Shown here in pieces: positions 46,802 through 55,174 of a DNA stretch of 64,000 nucleotides (positions within the stretch are counted from its first letter, which is position 1; the number at the start of each line of letters is the position of its first letter). A program made the position numbers and the translations under genes. Under the pieces are notes generated by a model. That model had not been told where the DNA came from. It saw only the letters and a program-made list of their open reading frames with translations, and searched no databases. Source of the stretch: Flavobacterium sp. KMS. GTDB lineage: Bacteria; Bacteroidota; Bacteroidia; Flavobacteriales; Flavobacteriaceae. The DNA is taken from positions 186,001 through 250,000 of the forward strand of contig NZ_JSYP01000003.1 of NCBI RefSeq assembly GCF_000813005.1. The letters run 5' to 3'.

Positions 46802-46870
46802 CAAAGTTGGCGACAATATCTATGAATTTTATTGTGTAATTATGGGTTTGATTTGTAATATTTACTTAAA
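46802..46870 (-). promoter_or_regulatory. copA: Metal-island promoter D (copA)
   Basis: -7 box CAACTTTG (46809-46802), 37-bp gap, element at 46870-46847 with core AGTAAATATTACAAATC. The distal end of the element lies inside the stop codon of AraC paralogue 2. Confidence 0.8.
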
Positions 46871-47429
46871 CCTTATCCAATGGTTTTCTTTTTTCTTCCC
46901 TAATTTGTTTAAAATGACTTGGTGTTAACCCTGTTACCTTTTTAAATTGATTACTTAGGTACGCAACACTGGAATAATTTAAACGTAAAGCTATTTCGCT
47001 CAGTGATAACTCATCATAAACCAAAAGTTCTTTTATCTTTTCGACTTTTTGAGCGATGAAATATTTTTCTATCGTGGTGCCTTCTACCTCCGAAAATAAA
47101 TTAGAAAGGTAATTATAGTCATGATTGATTTTTTCGCTCAAGATATCAGATAAATTGTTTTTTGTGTCATTATCCTGATGATGCACCAGGTCGATGATAA
47201 TGTTTTTTATCTTTTCGATAATTCTACTTTTTTTATCATCAATTACCTCAAAACCTAAAGGAACTAATGCTTCTTCTATCGAATTTCTTTCGTCGGAGCT
47301 TAGTTCTTTTGTCAGGCTAACCTCTCCAAGCTTAATATTTGCAAAGTCTAAACCGAGTTTTTCGAGTTCATTTTGAACTACCATAATACAACGATTGCAG
47401 ACCATGTTTTTAACGAATAATGTACTCAT
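46866..47429 (-). CDS. AraC-type regulator with N-terminal HMA-like CxxC domain (paralogue 2)
   Basis: 187 residues, the same architecture as paralogue 1: MSTLFVKNMVCNRCIMVVQN (Cys11, Cys14), a SSDERNSIEEALVPLGFEVI segment, a linker, and the AraC domain (YFIAQKVEKIKELLVYDELS, LSEIALRLNYSSVAYLSNQ, LTPSHFKQIREEK). Encoded immediately upstream of copA on the same strand. Its own promoter has a perfect -7 box (TAGATTTG, 47477-47470) but no metal-island element at +37, so it is probably expressed constitutively and may be the primary copper sensor, with paralogue 1 as an amplifier (inference). Confidence 0.82.
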   Translation of the reverse strand: MSTLFVKNMVCNRCIMVVQNELEKLGLDFANIKLGEVSLTKELSSDERNSIEEALVPLGFEVIDDKKSRIIEKIKNIIIDLVHHQDNDTKNNLSDILSEKINHDYNYLSNLFSEVEGTTIEKYFIAQKVEKIKELLVYDELSLSEIALRLNYSSVAYLSNQFKKVTGLTPSHFKQIREEKRKPLDKV

Positions 47430-47812
47430 ATCCTTGTTAGATCAGATTTTTTATTAAATATAGTATCGACAAATCTACTATTAAAATTCAATTAACCGTT
47501 TTATAAATATCGTTAAGTTTACCGCAAAGAGCGCAAAGGTTTATAATCTGTAGGTTAAAAAGTTTAACCATTAAGACATTAAGTTTCATTAAGGATTAGC
47601 GTTAAGTTTACCGCAAAGGTCACAAAGGTTTATAATCTTTAGGTTGAAAATTTTAACCATTAAGGATTAAGCTTAATTTTTCTTTTTTTCTTAATGGTAA
47701 AAAAATGGTCAAGTTAGGTTAATAATAAAGGACGAAAGGGTTTACGTTAAGCTTTGTACCCTTTGCGTAAACCCTAGCGCCCTTTGCGGTAAAAATATTT
47801 AGTTTATGATGT
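47430..47812. repeat. Intergenic repeat array
   Basis: Two 64-bp direct copies (47512-47575 and 47601-47664, ~90% identical by eye), each beginning GTTAAGTTTACCGCAAAG and ending TTAACCATTAAG, 89 bp apart. An inverted arm ending CGCCCTTTGCGGTAAA follows at 47783-47798. The first unit sits upstream of the AraC paralogue 2 promoter (47470-47477). Confidence 0.65.
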
Positions 47813-49675
47813 TTAGAAAGTCACAAATTTCACTCCTAAACTAAACCATCTTGACGGAAGCGGAACTGCTCCAACCTCGTAATAAGTTGTGTTGAAGATA
47901 TTTTGTGCATCAACATAAATAGTTACTTTTTTTATAGATTGACTTACTCTAAAGTCGTTAATCCAGTATGATGGTCCTGTTATTCTTTTATTAAAACGGG
48001 TAGCAAATAGTCCCGTAAAATTTTTATGCTGAAAATCGATTGTATTGGTTATTTGGTGCTCTAAAGAAGAAACCAGATATTTAGAATAAAGATCATCGAT
48101 AACATCTTGAAATTTAAAATCTAAATAAGAATACGCCAGATTGATATTTAACCTAGAATCATTAGAAAAGTTAACTCTATAGTTGGTACGTAAATTAAAA
48201 CCATTTGTATTTAGATTTCCGTAATTATTACTTTGCCAAGGCTGAGTGGTTACATTTCTTGTCCAATCTATAAAATTGCTAATCTTTCTGTAAAAATAAT
48301 TGGCATTAAAACTAAAATTTTGCTTCGTGTATTTGAATCCTATTTCGCTCTGAAAAGCGTTTTCGGTTAACAAATCAGGATTTCCAATATTCCCCGGACG
48401 TTGGTTAAGGTATAAATCGGTAAATGAAGGTATACGCTGACTTGTTCCGATATTTCCTATTATCTTAAACGCATCAGTTATAGCATAACTAGCATCAATT
48501 CCTGGATAAGCTTGCCATTTATAATCTGAATTATAATTAAGATAAGTACCAAAATTCACATCTAGTTTTTCAATAAAAGTAGTTCTGTATTGTAGATAAA
48601 TTCCAAAATTTTCTCGATCATGATCCCCAATGTTAGACGAACTAATGTCTTCATTTCGTACTTCTGCACCAAAACCCAGTTCTCCCCTTTCCATCTTATA
48701 GGTTGTGTTAATTTCTGCAGCTATAGAGTTGGTATAATGCTGGCTTCTACCCGCTTTTAGGTTAGAAATTCCGTAGTAACGATAATCATCATAATTATAT
48801 CTGTAGCTTACTCGAGGCATCAATGTCCATTTTTCCGATAGATTATGTTTAGATTGTACAGATGCAAAGGTAGTTTGTACAACTTCACTTGAGTTTCTGT
48901 CACCAGGAGCAGCATAAAATCCATTAGCGCCAAAGCCATTGTTAATATAACCGAATGAACTTAAAATTTCATTATTGTCGTTAATCTGAAAATTACCCTG
49001 ATAAAATATTTTATTATTTTCGAAAGCTGTATTGTATCGATAACCGTTGCTTTTATCATGTGAAGCAAAAAGCGAATGTTGTTGTTTCTCTTTGCTTAAA
49101 ACTCCTCCTACCTGAATTCCGGTACCATAAAATGTATCTCCTGTATCTTGCGTATCTTTTTCAAAATTAGATCCAGCATACGTATTTACTAAAAAGCCAG
49201 ATTTGGTTGGTTTTTTGGTAATAATATTTATGGCTCCAGTTAAGCTGTTAACACCATAAGTAAGAGCAGCTGGTCCACGAATTATTTCGATTCTTTCAAT
49301 TAATTCAACCGGAATAGGCAAATTAAGCATATTGTGTGCCGTTTGTGAGTCAATAATTTTTGTCCCATTTATAAAAACAACTGTTTGCTCAAAACTTCCT
49401 CCATCTATACTTACATCGGCTTGACTCCCAAAAGGTCCTCTTTGTCTTAAATCTACACCATTGGCATATTGTAAAATTTCCTGAATAGATTTTCCTGGTA
49501 ATTTTTCAATTGCAACTTTATCAATTATATATACATTTCTGTTTTTTTTAGAAATTGGAGTGCTAAATCTATTTTCGTGAATTATTACTTCGTCAATTTT
49601 AATAGTATCTTTTTGTACTTGAGCGTATAAACCAACACTCATAAAGGTTAATATAGCAAAATAAATCTTTGTCAT
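47813..49675 (-). CDS. TonB-dependent receptor (BtuB/CirA-like)
   Basis: 620 residues with signal peptide (MTKIYFAILTFMSVGLYAQ). The plug domain contains GKSIQEILQYANGVDLRQRG, IDGGSFEQTVVFINGTKI and IEIIRGPAALTYGVNSLTGAINI. A 22-strand-like barrel follows and ends in aromatic WFSLGVKFVTF. It imports a scarce ligand (vitamin, metal complex or siderophore) across the outer membrane. The divergent MocR-type regulator shares a 43-64 bp promoter region with it, so the ligand may be linked to that regulator. Confidence 0.92.
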   Translation of the reverse strand: MTKIYFAILTFMSVGLYAQVQKDTIKIDEVIIHENRFSTPISKKNRNVYIIDKVAIEKLPGKSIQEILQYANGVDLRQRGPFGSQADVSIDGGSFEQTVVFINGTKIIDSQTAHNMLNLPIPVELIERIEIIRGPAALTYGVNSLTGAINIITKKPTKSGFLVNTYAGSNFEKDTQDTGDTFYGTGIQVGGVLSKEKQQHSLFASHDKSNGYRYNTAFENNKIFYQGNFQINDNNEILSSFGYINNGFGANGFYAAPGDRNSSEVVQTTFASVQSKHNLSEKWTLMPRVSYRYNYDDYRYYGISNLKAGRSQHYTNSIAAEINTTYKMERGELGFGAEVRNEDISSSNIGDHDRENFGIYLQYRTTFIEKLDVNFGTYLNYNSDYKWQAYPGIDASYAITDAFKIIGNIGTSQRIPSFTDLYLNQRPGNIGNPDLLTENAFQSEIGFKYTKQNFSFNANYFYRKISNFIDWTRNVTTQPWQSNNYGNLNTNGFNLRTNYRVNFSNDSRLNINLAYSYLDFKFQDVIDDLYSKYLVSSLEHQITNTIDFQHKNFTGLFATRFNKRITGPSYWINDFRVSQSIKKVTIYVDAQNIFNTTYYEVGAVPLPSRWFSLGVKFVTF

Positions 49676-49691
49676 TTGTTTTAATTTTTTG

Positions 49692-49717
49692 CAAAAGTAG
49701 TATCTTGCCGTACTACT
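49692..49717. promoter_or_regulatory. Receptor promoter overlapped by palindromic operator
   Basis: Minus-strand -7 box TACTTTTG (49699-49692). AGTAGTA (49696-49702) and TACTACT (49711-49717) form a perfect 7-bp inverted repeat with an 8-bp spacer. It overlaps that box and lies 22 bp before the likely start (49740) of the divergent regulator gene. Expected to be its binding site. Confidence 0.65.
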
Positions 49718-49739
49718 AATGTGTACCAGTTTTATAAAA

Positions 49740-51224
49740 ATGGATAGTCCGGTTCAAATTCCTTTCAAAAGTTTTATTCAGCTTAAGCCTGAAGAGTCAA
49801 CTGCTATATACTTGCAAATAGTTTTTGAATTTATAAAAGCGATACAAATCGGATTACTTCCTGAAGGCACAAAACTTCCTGGAACTCGTATATTATGTAA
49901 ATTATTGGAGGTTAATAGAAATACGCTTATTAAAGCTTTTCAGGATTTAGAATTACAAGGCTGGATTGAAATTTTGCCAAATAAAGGAACGTTTATCTTA
50001 TCTGAAAAAAAACAAAAAAACAAAGCCGAATTTGTTCCGATTGAAGGTGAAAATGCTTCAAAAATAAGTGAACCTTTTACTTTTAAGCGTTCTACAATTC
50101 TTGAAAACCCGAAAGAAATCAGCACTTTACCCTACCAATTTAATGATGGTTTACCCGATTTACGATTGGTTCAAACTGATGTTCTGGCGAGGTTATATGT
50201 ATCTAAATTAAAAAGAAAAAAGAACACAAAAACTTGGGAACAAATTCAAACTCAGTCGCATTTAAATTTTAAGACTCAGTTCTCTAATTTTTTAAATCTG
50301 ACACGTGGTATTCGTATTTCAACATCAAATTTACTCACAACTACTAGCCATGAAATCAGTTTGTATCTGGTTACAAAATTACTGATTAGTCCTGGTGATA
50401 AAGTTGTTGTGGCTTCTCCGGGTTATTATATGTCGAATATGACATTATCTGATAGTGGTGCGCAAATAATTACAATACCTGTTGATAAAGACGGAATCGA
50501 CACGGGGCATCTAAGGCAGATTTGCGAAAAACAGAGTATCAGACTATTATATCTTACGTCTAATTATCATTATCCTACAACAACTTCTCTTAGTGCTAAA
50601 AGAAGAATGGAAGTATTAGAATTAGCTAATAAATATGGGTTTGTTATTTTAGAAGATGATTATGATTTTGATTTCCATTATGATAATAATCCTGTATTAC
50701 CTTTGGCTGCCTTAGATTCTAATGAAAGAGTAGTTTATATTGGATCGTTTGGCAGATCCTTGCCAGCAGGTTTTGGTTATGGATTTATTGCTGCTCCATC
50801 AGAATTTATTAAGGAATTAGAAAAGCATCAAAACATTCTGGAACCTGAAATTGATGTTATTAAGGAACAGGTTTTAACCGAATGGATTATGGAAGGTGAA
50901 GTTCATCGTCTTTCTAAAAAAAATAAAAAAATCTATAAAGAGCGAAGAGATTATTTTGTTTCGTTATTAAAGGAAAAATTAGATGGAAAAATCAAATTTC
51001 AAATTCCTCTTCGGGGTTTGGCTATTTGGGTAGAATGGCTTGATAATTTTAATTTAATAAACTTGCAAAAGCAATGTATTGCAAATGGATTGTTCTTGCC
51101 GAAAACTATTTTATATCAAACAAAAAATCTAACCGCTACACGTTTAGGTTTCGGACATTTAGACGAAGCTGAAATGGAAAAGGCGGTTGCTATTTTAAGC
51201 AAATCTCTGGAAGAGATTATTTAA
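49740..51224 (+). CDS. MocR/PdxR-like regulator lacking the PLP-binding lysine
   Basis: 494 residues from the ATG at 49740 (the ATG at 49719 would abut the operator). An N-terminal GntR-type winged helix (LPGTRILCKLLEVNRNTLIKAFQDLE) is joined to a fold-type I aminotransferase domain with ILEDDYDFDFHYD. In MocR proteins the Schiff-base lysine sits in YIGxFSKxL; here the sequence is YIGSFGRSLPAGFGYGF, with Arg339 (AGA at 50754-50756) in its place. So it probably binds PLP weakly or non-covalently, or senses another ligand. Divergent from the TonB receptor gene, which it likely regulates. Confidence 0.85.
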   Translation: MDSPVQIPFKSFIQLKPEESTAIYLQIVFEFIKAIQIGLLPEGTKLPGTRILCKLLEVNRNTLIKAFQDLELQGWIEILPNKGTFILSEKKQKNKAEFVPIEGENASKISEPFTFKRSTILENPKEISTLPYQFNDGLPDLRLVQTDVLARLYVSKLKRKKNTKTWEQIQTQSHLNFKTQFSNFLNLTRGIRISTSNLLTTTSHEISLYLVTKLLISPGDKVVVASPGYYMSNMTLSDSGAQIITIPVDKDGIDTGHLRQICEKQSIRLLYLTSNYHYPTTTSLSAKRRMEVLELANKYGFVILEDDYDFDFHYDNNPVLPLAALDSNERVVYIGSFGRSLPAGFGYGFIAAPSEFIKELEKHQNILEPEIDVIKEQVLTEWIMEGEVHRLSKKNKKIYKERRDYFVSLLKEKLDGKIKFQIPLRGLAIWVEWLDNFNLINLQKQCIANGLFLPKTILYQTKNLTATRLGFGHLDEAEMEKAVAILSKSLEEII

Positions 51225-51251
51225 GATTAGGTATAAAAGACTGTTTTAATC

Positions 51252-52095
51252 TTAACTCCCAACCATTTCTCCTCCATTTACATGAATAAATTGTCCCGTA
51301 ACATAGCTGCTATCCTCACTAGCCAAGTATACATAAGCTGGTGCAACTTCTGATGGCTGACCTGCTCTTCCCATTGGAGTTTTTGTCCCAAAATCAGAAA
51401 CTTTATCAAAAGTAGCGATAATTAGCGGTGTCCATATCGGGCCAGGAGCTACGCCATTAACTCTTATTTTTCTTTTTATCAGCATTGTCGATAATGACCT
51501 GGTAAAACTTACAATTGCCCCCTTTGTACTGGCGTAATCTATTAAATGTGCGCTTCCTCGATAGGCTGTAACCGAACTGGTATTGATAATGCTAGCGCCC
51601 TCCTTTAGATAAGGTAAGGCAAATTTTGTAATATAAAAATAGGGATAAATATTAGTTTCAAAAGTAGTTTGTAATTGTATGGTGGTTACATCTTCAAGTT
51701 TTTTCTCAGGAAATTGAACCGCTGCATTATTCACTATTATATCTAATTTTTCAAAGGTTTGTATACTTTTTTTTATGACGTTTTTACAAAATTTAATGTC
51801 TTTAAGATCGCCACTAATTATTAAGCATCGCTGCCCCTTCTATCAGTTGTTTTGTTCTTTTGGCATCTATATCTTCTTTTAAATAAACAATGATAATGTT
51901 TGCTCCTTCTCTTGCGAAATGTACCGCTACACTACGACCAATACCACTATCCCCACCTGTTATTAAAGCAACTTTATCTGCAAGTTTCCTACTGCCCATA
52001 TAATTTTCGCGGATTATTTCAGGTTCGGGAGTCATTTTATGTTCATGGCCTGGCAAATTTTGTTTTTGCTCAGGAAATTTTGTTTTCTTTTCCAT
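51252..52095 (-). pseudogene. SDR oxidoreductase gene broken by a +1 frameshift
   Basis: Two consecutive frames encode one short-chain dehydrogenase of the YhdG/YhxC type. The first (52095-51814) has the GDSGIG nucleotide motif; the second, read through to 51252, has NNAAVQFPE, NTSSVTAYRG with catalytic Ser, YASTK with catalytic Tyr and Lys, and the C-terminal PMGRAGQPSEVAP. The reading shifts at a CCCC run (51835-51838, GGGG on the coding strand). Removing one G restores EGQRCLIISGDLKD, the family sequence. So the gene carries one extra base. It is either a true frameshift or an assembly error at a short homopolymer. Confidence 0.85.
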
Positions 52096-52322
52096 ATACT
52101 TCCTTTTTTATTTGATAAAATCAATTTCCTGTAGTAAAACTGTATTGTATTGTTATTCAAATTTCAGAATTTATCGGGCAAAATTGTTATATGTTTTTAT
52201 GATAAAATTTCATAATTACCTTATAAATAGGAATGTATTAATGATGGCGAGGTATAGGATACTTATATATTGATTTGATAAAGCTTAGTTTAACCTTTGT
52301 TTAAATAAGATTTTTTAGTCAA

Positions 52323-52369
52323 AAAAAATATCCCATAAAGAAAGGCTTCTTTTGGGATATTTTTTTGAT
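52323..52369 (-). terminator. Terminator after the Gre-like gene
   Basis: AAATATCCCA pairs with TGGGATATTT, plus AAGAA/TTCTT inside, with T-runs on both sides. Lies 12 bp from the stop of the Gre-like gene. Confidence 0.85.
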
Positions 52370-52381
52370 TGAAAAAGGGTT

Positions 52382-52765
52382 TTAAGCTACTTCTTCTACT
52401 TTTAGGATTTCTAATTTCAAATCCCCTTTTTTAGCAGGCCATTCTACTAGATTACCTACTTTGTATCCTACCATTGCAATACCTTCATCAGAAAGAATTG
52501 AAATTTTGTTTTTGCTTACTTTTGTTTTCTCAGGACCTACAAACACAACTGTTTTTTCTTCGTTTGTTGCATGGTCTTTATAGGTTACTTTTCTATTTAC
52601 TGAAACAATATCTTCTGGTAAATCTCTTCTTAGTACCTGTGTTGCCTTTTTAAGTTCAAAAAGTAATAATTTTTCTTCTTCTATTGTTACTTTCTTTCTT
52701 CTTACGTGATCCTTAATTAAATCGTATATTCCTGTTGTTAAAATGATGTTTTGATTTGCTGACAT
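52382..52765 (-). CDS. GreA/GreB-family elongation-factor-like protein (Rnk-like)
   Basis: 127 residues. The C-terminal half KTKVSKNKISILSDEGIAMVGYKVGNLVEWPAKKGDLKLEILKVEE matches the FKBP-like GreA/GreB C-terminal domain (the GxxxGDxVEWxxPxG pattern, shown in pieces). The N-terminal ~45 residues are a short helical pair rather than the full coiled coil of GreA, as in Rnk. It probably binds RNA polymerase near the secondary channel. It has a long leader with a possible conserved RNA structure. Confidence 0.82.
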   Translation of the reverse strand: MSANQNIILTTGIYDLIKDHVRRKKVTIEEEKLLLFELKKATQVLRRDLPEDIVSVNRKVTYKDHATNEEKTVVFVGPEKTKVSKNKISILSDEGIAMVGYKVGNLVEWPAKKGDLKLEILKVEEVA

Positions 52766-53237
52766 AACTTTCTGTTTGCTCCATTCTCATAGGTATGATA
52801 TATAACTCATCATTGAACTTTTTGTGGCTCTTGGTGTGTTTGAATTCAATGATATCAGAATCCTAAATAAAAATTGAAGATTAAATAAATGAGTTGCCTT
52901 AATAAAAGGGTCCCTGTCTAGAGTTTTGACAGGGCTTAATTAATAAACTCTTTAGAACTTTTTAAGAAAGTATCATCATGCAGATATAGTAACGTGCCCA
53001 TAAGGCGCATCAAGCGATTATTTTTTAAATAAAAATTTGAAGTAGTCATTACTATATTTGCTTTTAACTCTGCAAAGATAGCTATTTTTTTTGAAAGAAA
53101 AAAATTTCAAAAAATAGAACTTTAATAATGTTAAATAAAATGAGGAGTCTCAAGGTCAGTTATATAGGTTTTTGTATTGCAAATACTTACCTATAAAAAG
53201 TTAGGGTTAACTTAAAGTTGACTTGAATCTCTTAAAA
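52766..53237. other. Long upstream region of the Gre-like gene
   Basis: 472 bp between two minus-strand genes. A -7 box TATCTTTG (53080-53073 on the minus strand) would give a ~310-nt leader. It holds CGCTTGATGCGCCTTATGGG (53015-52996), whose TGCCC/GGGCA-type arms pair, then CACGTTACTATATCTGC. A hairpin CCCTGTC...GACAGGG sits at 52912-52934. No ORF. Confidence 0.45.
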
Positions 53238-53846
53238 CTAAAGTTTATAGCTTATTCCTACTACTATTATTCCTTTATAACCAAAACCTAGCTCTGCAAA
53301 CCCTCCTAACTTCTTCCCTACTCTTAAACCAACCGGATTTACCTGAAAACCAAATGCAGTTGCATTATCTGTATAAGCATTGGTATTATCAATTTCTTTG
53401 GTTTGCATCATGATGATTCCAGCTGCAGCCGAACCGTAGAAGTTTATAAAGGATGTACGAACATAACTGAATTCTATAGTAGGTAGTACCAAAAAATATT
53501 GAGCTCTACGCTTATTGTGTTCTATCCCACCTGAATTTGGAAGTTTTGTTTCAAACGATTTATCGGTTCTAAGATAACTTACATCAACCCCTATTTTTAA
53601 TCTTTCAGAAATACGATTGCGATATCCAATTTCAAACATTCCAAGGGTACTATCTTCTGCATTATCGATTTTGGCTCCGTATATTCCAGAAACAATTGCA
53701 TCACCAAAAGCATTCGAAATCCCTGTTCCCATAATAAGGAATGTTGCATCACTATAACCTACGCGAAATTCGTGTTTTTCATTTTCTTGTGCTTTTGCAA
53801 TAAGTGTAAAAAATAGTAACCCTAAGATAATAATCGATTTTTTCAT
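53238..53846 (-). CDS. Outer-membrane beta-barrel protein (hypothetical)
   Basis: 202 residues with signal peptide (KSIIILGLLFFTLIAKAQ). Alternating hydrophobic strands (RLKIGVDVSYLRTDKSF, YFLVLPTIEFSYVRTSFINF, VGLRVGKKLGGFAELGFGYKG) and the final aromatic-hydrophobic GISYKL fit an 8-strand barrel such as the OmpW/porin-like family. Its promoter has a palindrome at the -33 region. No known substrate. Confidence 0.75.
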   Translation of the reverse strand: MKKSIIILGLLFFTLIAKAQENEKHEFRVGYSDATFLIMGTGISNAFGDAIVSGIYGAKIDNAEDSTLGMFEIGYRNRISERLKIGVDVSYLRTDKSFETKLPNSGGIEHNKRRAQYFLVLPTIEFSYVRTSFINFYGSAAAGIIMMQTKEIDNTNAYTDNATAFGFQVNPVGLRVGKKLGGFAELGFGYKGIIVVGISYKL

Positions 53847-53895
53847 TTTAATTCAGTTCTAATTTATATGTTCTGTTAAGTAATTTTCTTTTTTG

Positions 53896-53934
53896 CAAAT
53901 ATAAAAACGTTTGCTTATAATGCAACTAAGTTGC
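53896..53934 (-). promoter_or_regulatory. Promoter and palindromic operator of the beta-barrel gene
   Basis: TTG (53925-53923), 19-bp spacer, TATATTTG (53903-53896), all on the minus strand. GCAACTAAGTTGC (53922-53934) is a perfect palindrome (GCAAC/GTTGC) covering the -33 element, as a MarR/TetR-like repressor site would. Confidence 0.6.
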
Positions 53935-54082
53935 GTTATAAAAAGAAATTTAATTTTAATAGTTACAAATGTATTAGTCTAAAAAATGATTTTCGATGTA
54001 ATTTATCATTGTCTTTTAGTATAAATTTATTATATAAGATAAAAAACTAGTTGCTATAAACAGAGTTTCATCAACTTGTATA

Positions 54083-54120
54083 AACAACAAAAGCCTGAAC
54101 ATTGTCAGGCTTTTGTTGTT
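54083..54120 (-). terminator. Terminator after the META-domain gene
   Basis: AACAACAAAAGCCTGA pairs with TCAGGCTTTTGTTGTT around a 6-base loop. 16 bp past the stop codon. Confidence 0.9.
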
Positions 54121-54136
54121 ATATATACTATAAGAT

Positions 54137-55174
54137 TTACTTTGTAGTTGCGAACATCATTATTAATTTATCACCAAGATAAAAATTTAAGGTTTGCTCT
54201 GCCACATCAAAACGTAGCTCTTTATTATCTAAAAGAGAAAGTACTTTTTGTTCAATTTTAGAAGTTTTTTCGTCAAGACATGCCATTCTGGTAGATCCTA
54301 AATTTCCAAACTGAATTTGATCGTTACCTTTAAGTGTATATGTTCCGAAGAAATTATTACATCCAGAATTTCCGCTCACTTTTTTAGTAGCTGGGTCAAA
54401 TTTAATTGAAGCTCTTCCGTAATCCTGCCCTACATTTTCAAGCATGATTAATTTCCAATTGTTTTTAGCAATAAAGCTCCAAACATCATTTTGTGTAGGA
54501 ATCGTAAATTCCATAATGATTTTATTTTTAGAGTTTTTAAACTGTACTTTATTTTTTTTCTGTACAATTTTAAACTTTTGATCTTGTATAGCTTTAGTAA
54601 ATTCTTGTTCTAATTTCATGCTCGCTTCATCACAAGCCATTAAAGTTCCTGCAGAAGAACCAATTTGAATTTGATTTTTTGAAGCAAGTTTAGTGTATTT
54701 TGCACTAAATCTGTTACATCCGCTTTTTCCGCTAATTGTTCCTGTAGCTGAGTCGATTGTCAAATACACATTTCCTGTAGATATTGTTTTACCATTTAAA
54801 CGGGTTAATGTCATTTTAGTATCATAAATACCTTTAGCAGTTTTGGCAGCTGTTACAGGTGTTTTAGAGATAATACTTTTTAGTTTGTACGTATAAATAG
54901 ATGCGTCCGCAGGAACAATTCCTTCACGTTTTGTTCTGATTACAGTAATCTCGTATTTATTTCCTTTTTCAAAATTAAAACCTTCAATGCCATTATAAAA
55001 AAGTTGATAGTCTTTTTCATTGTCATATCTTACTTGTAAGCACTCCATTGGACCTACACCTTGACAAGGTACTTTATTCTCTTTTACAAACATTTTCAGG
55101 GTCTCTTGTCCATAAGTAAATGATGAAACTAGTGTTACCATCATCAAAACAAACATGCATTTTAAATTTTTCAT
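54137..55174 (-). CDS. DUF4377 plus two META domains, exported
   Basis: 345 residues with signal peptide (CMFVLMMVTLVSSFTYGQE). Residues ~25-100 (FVKENKVPCQGVGPMECLQV, EGFNFEKGNKYEITVIRTKR) are DUF4377. META/HslJ-like domains follow: the first at ~120-225 (SGKSGCNRFSAKY, GTLMACDEASMKLEQEF) and the second at ~235-340 (SGNSGCNNFFGTY, STRMACLDEKTSKIEQKV). HslJ is an outer-membrane-associated stress protein of unclear biochemistry. Two META copies in one protein probably come from duplication. Confidence 0.88.
   Translation of the reverse strand: MKNLKCMFVLMMVTLVSSFTYGQETLKMFVKENKVPCQGVGPMECLQVRYDNEKDYQLFYNGIEGFNFEKGNKYEITVIRTKREGIVPADASIYTYKLKSIISKTPVTAAKTAKGIYDTKMTLTRLNGKTISTGNVYLTIDSATGTISGKSGCNRFSAKYTKLASKNQIQIGSSAGTLMACDEASMKLEQEFTKAIQDQKFKIVQKKNKVQFKNSKNKIIMEFTIPTQNDVWSFIAKNNWKLIMLENVGQDYGRASIKFDPATKKVSGNSGCNNFFGTYTLKGNDQIQFGNLGSTRMACLDEKTSKIEQKVLSLLDNKELRFDVAEQTLNFYLGDKLIMMFATTK

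Noticed and set aside
47470..47535. Possible element copy upstream of AraC paralogue 2
   Set aside because: The only TTTAC lies 11 bp off the position expected from the other six promoters and the flanks do not fit.
49719..49739. Earlier ATG for the MocR-like regulator
   Set aside because: It would begin one base after the palindromic operator; the ATG at 49740 leaves room for it.
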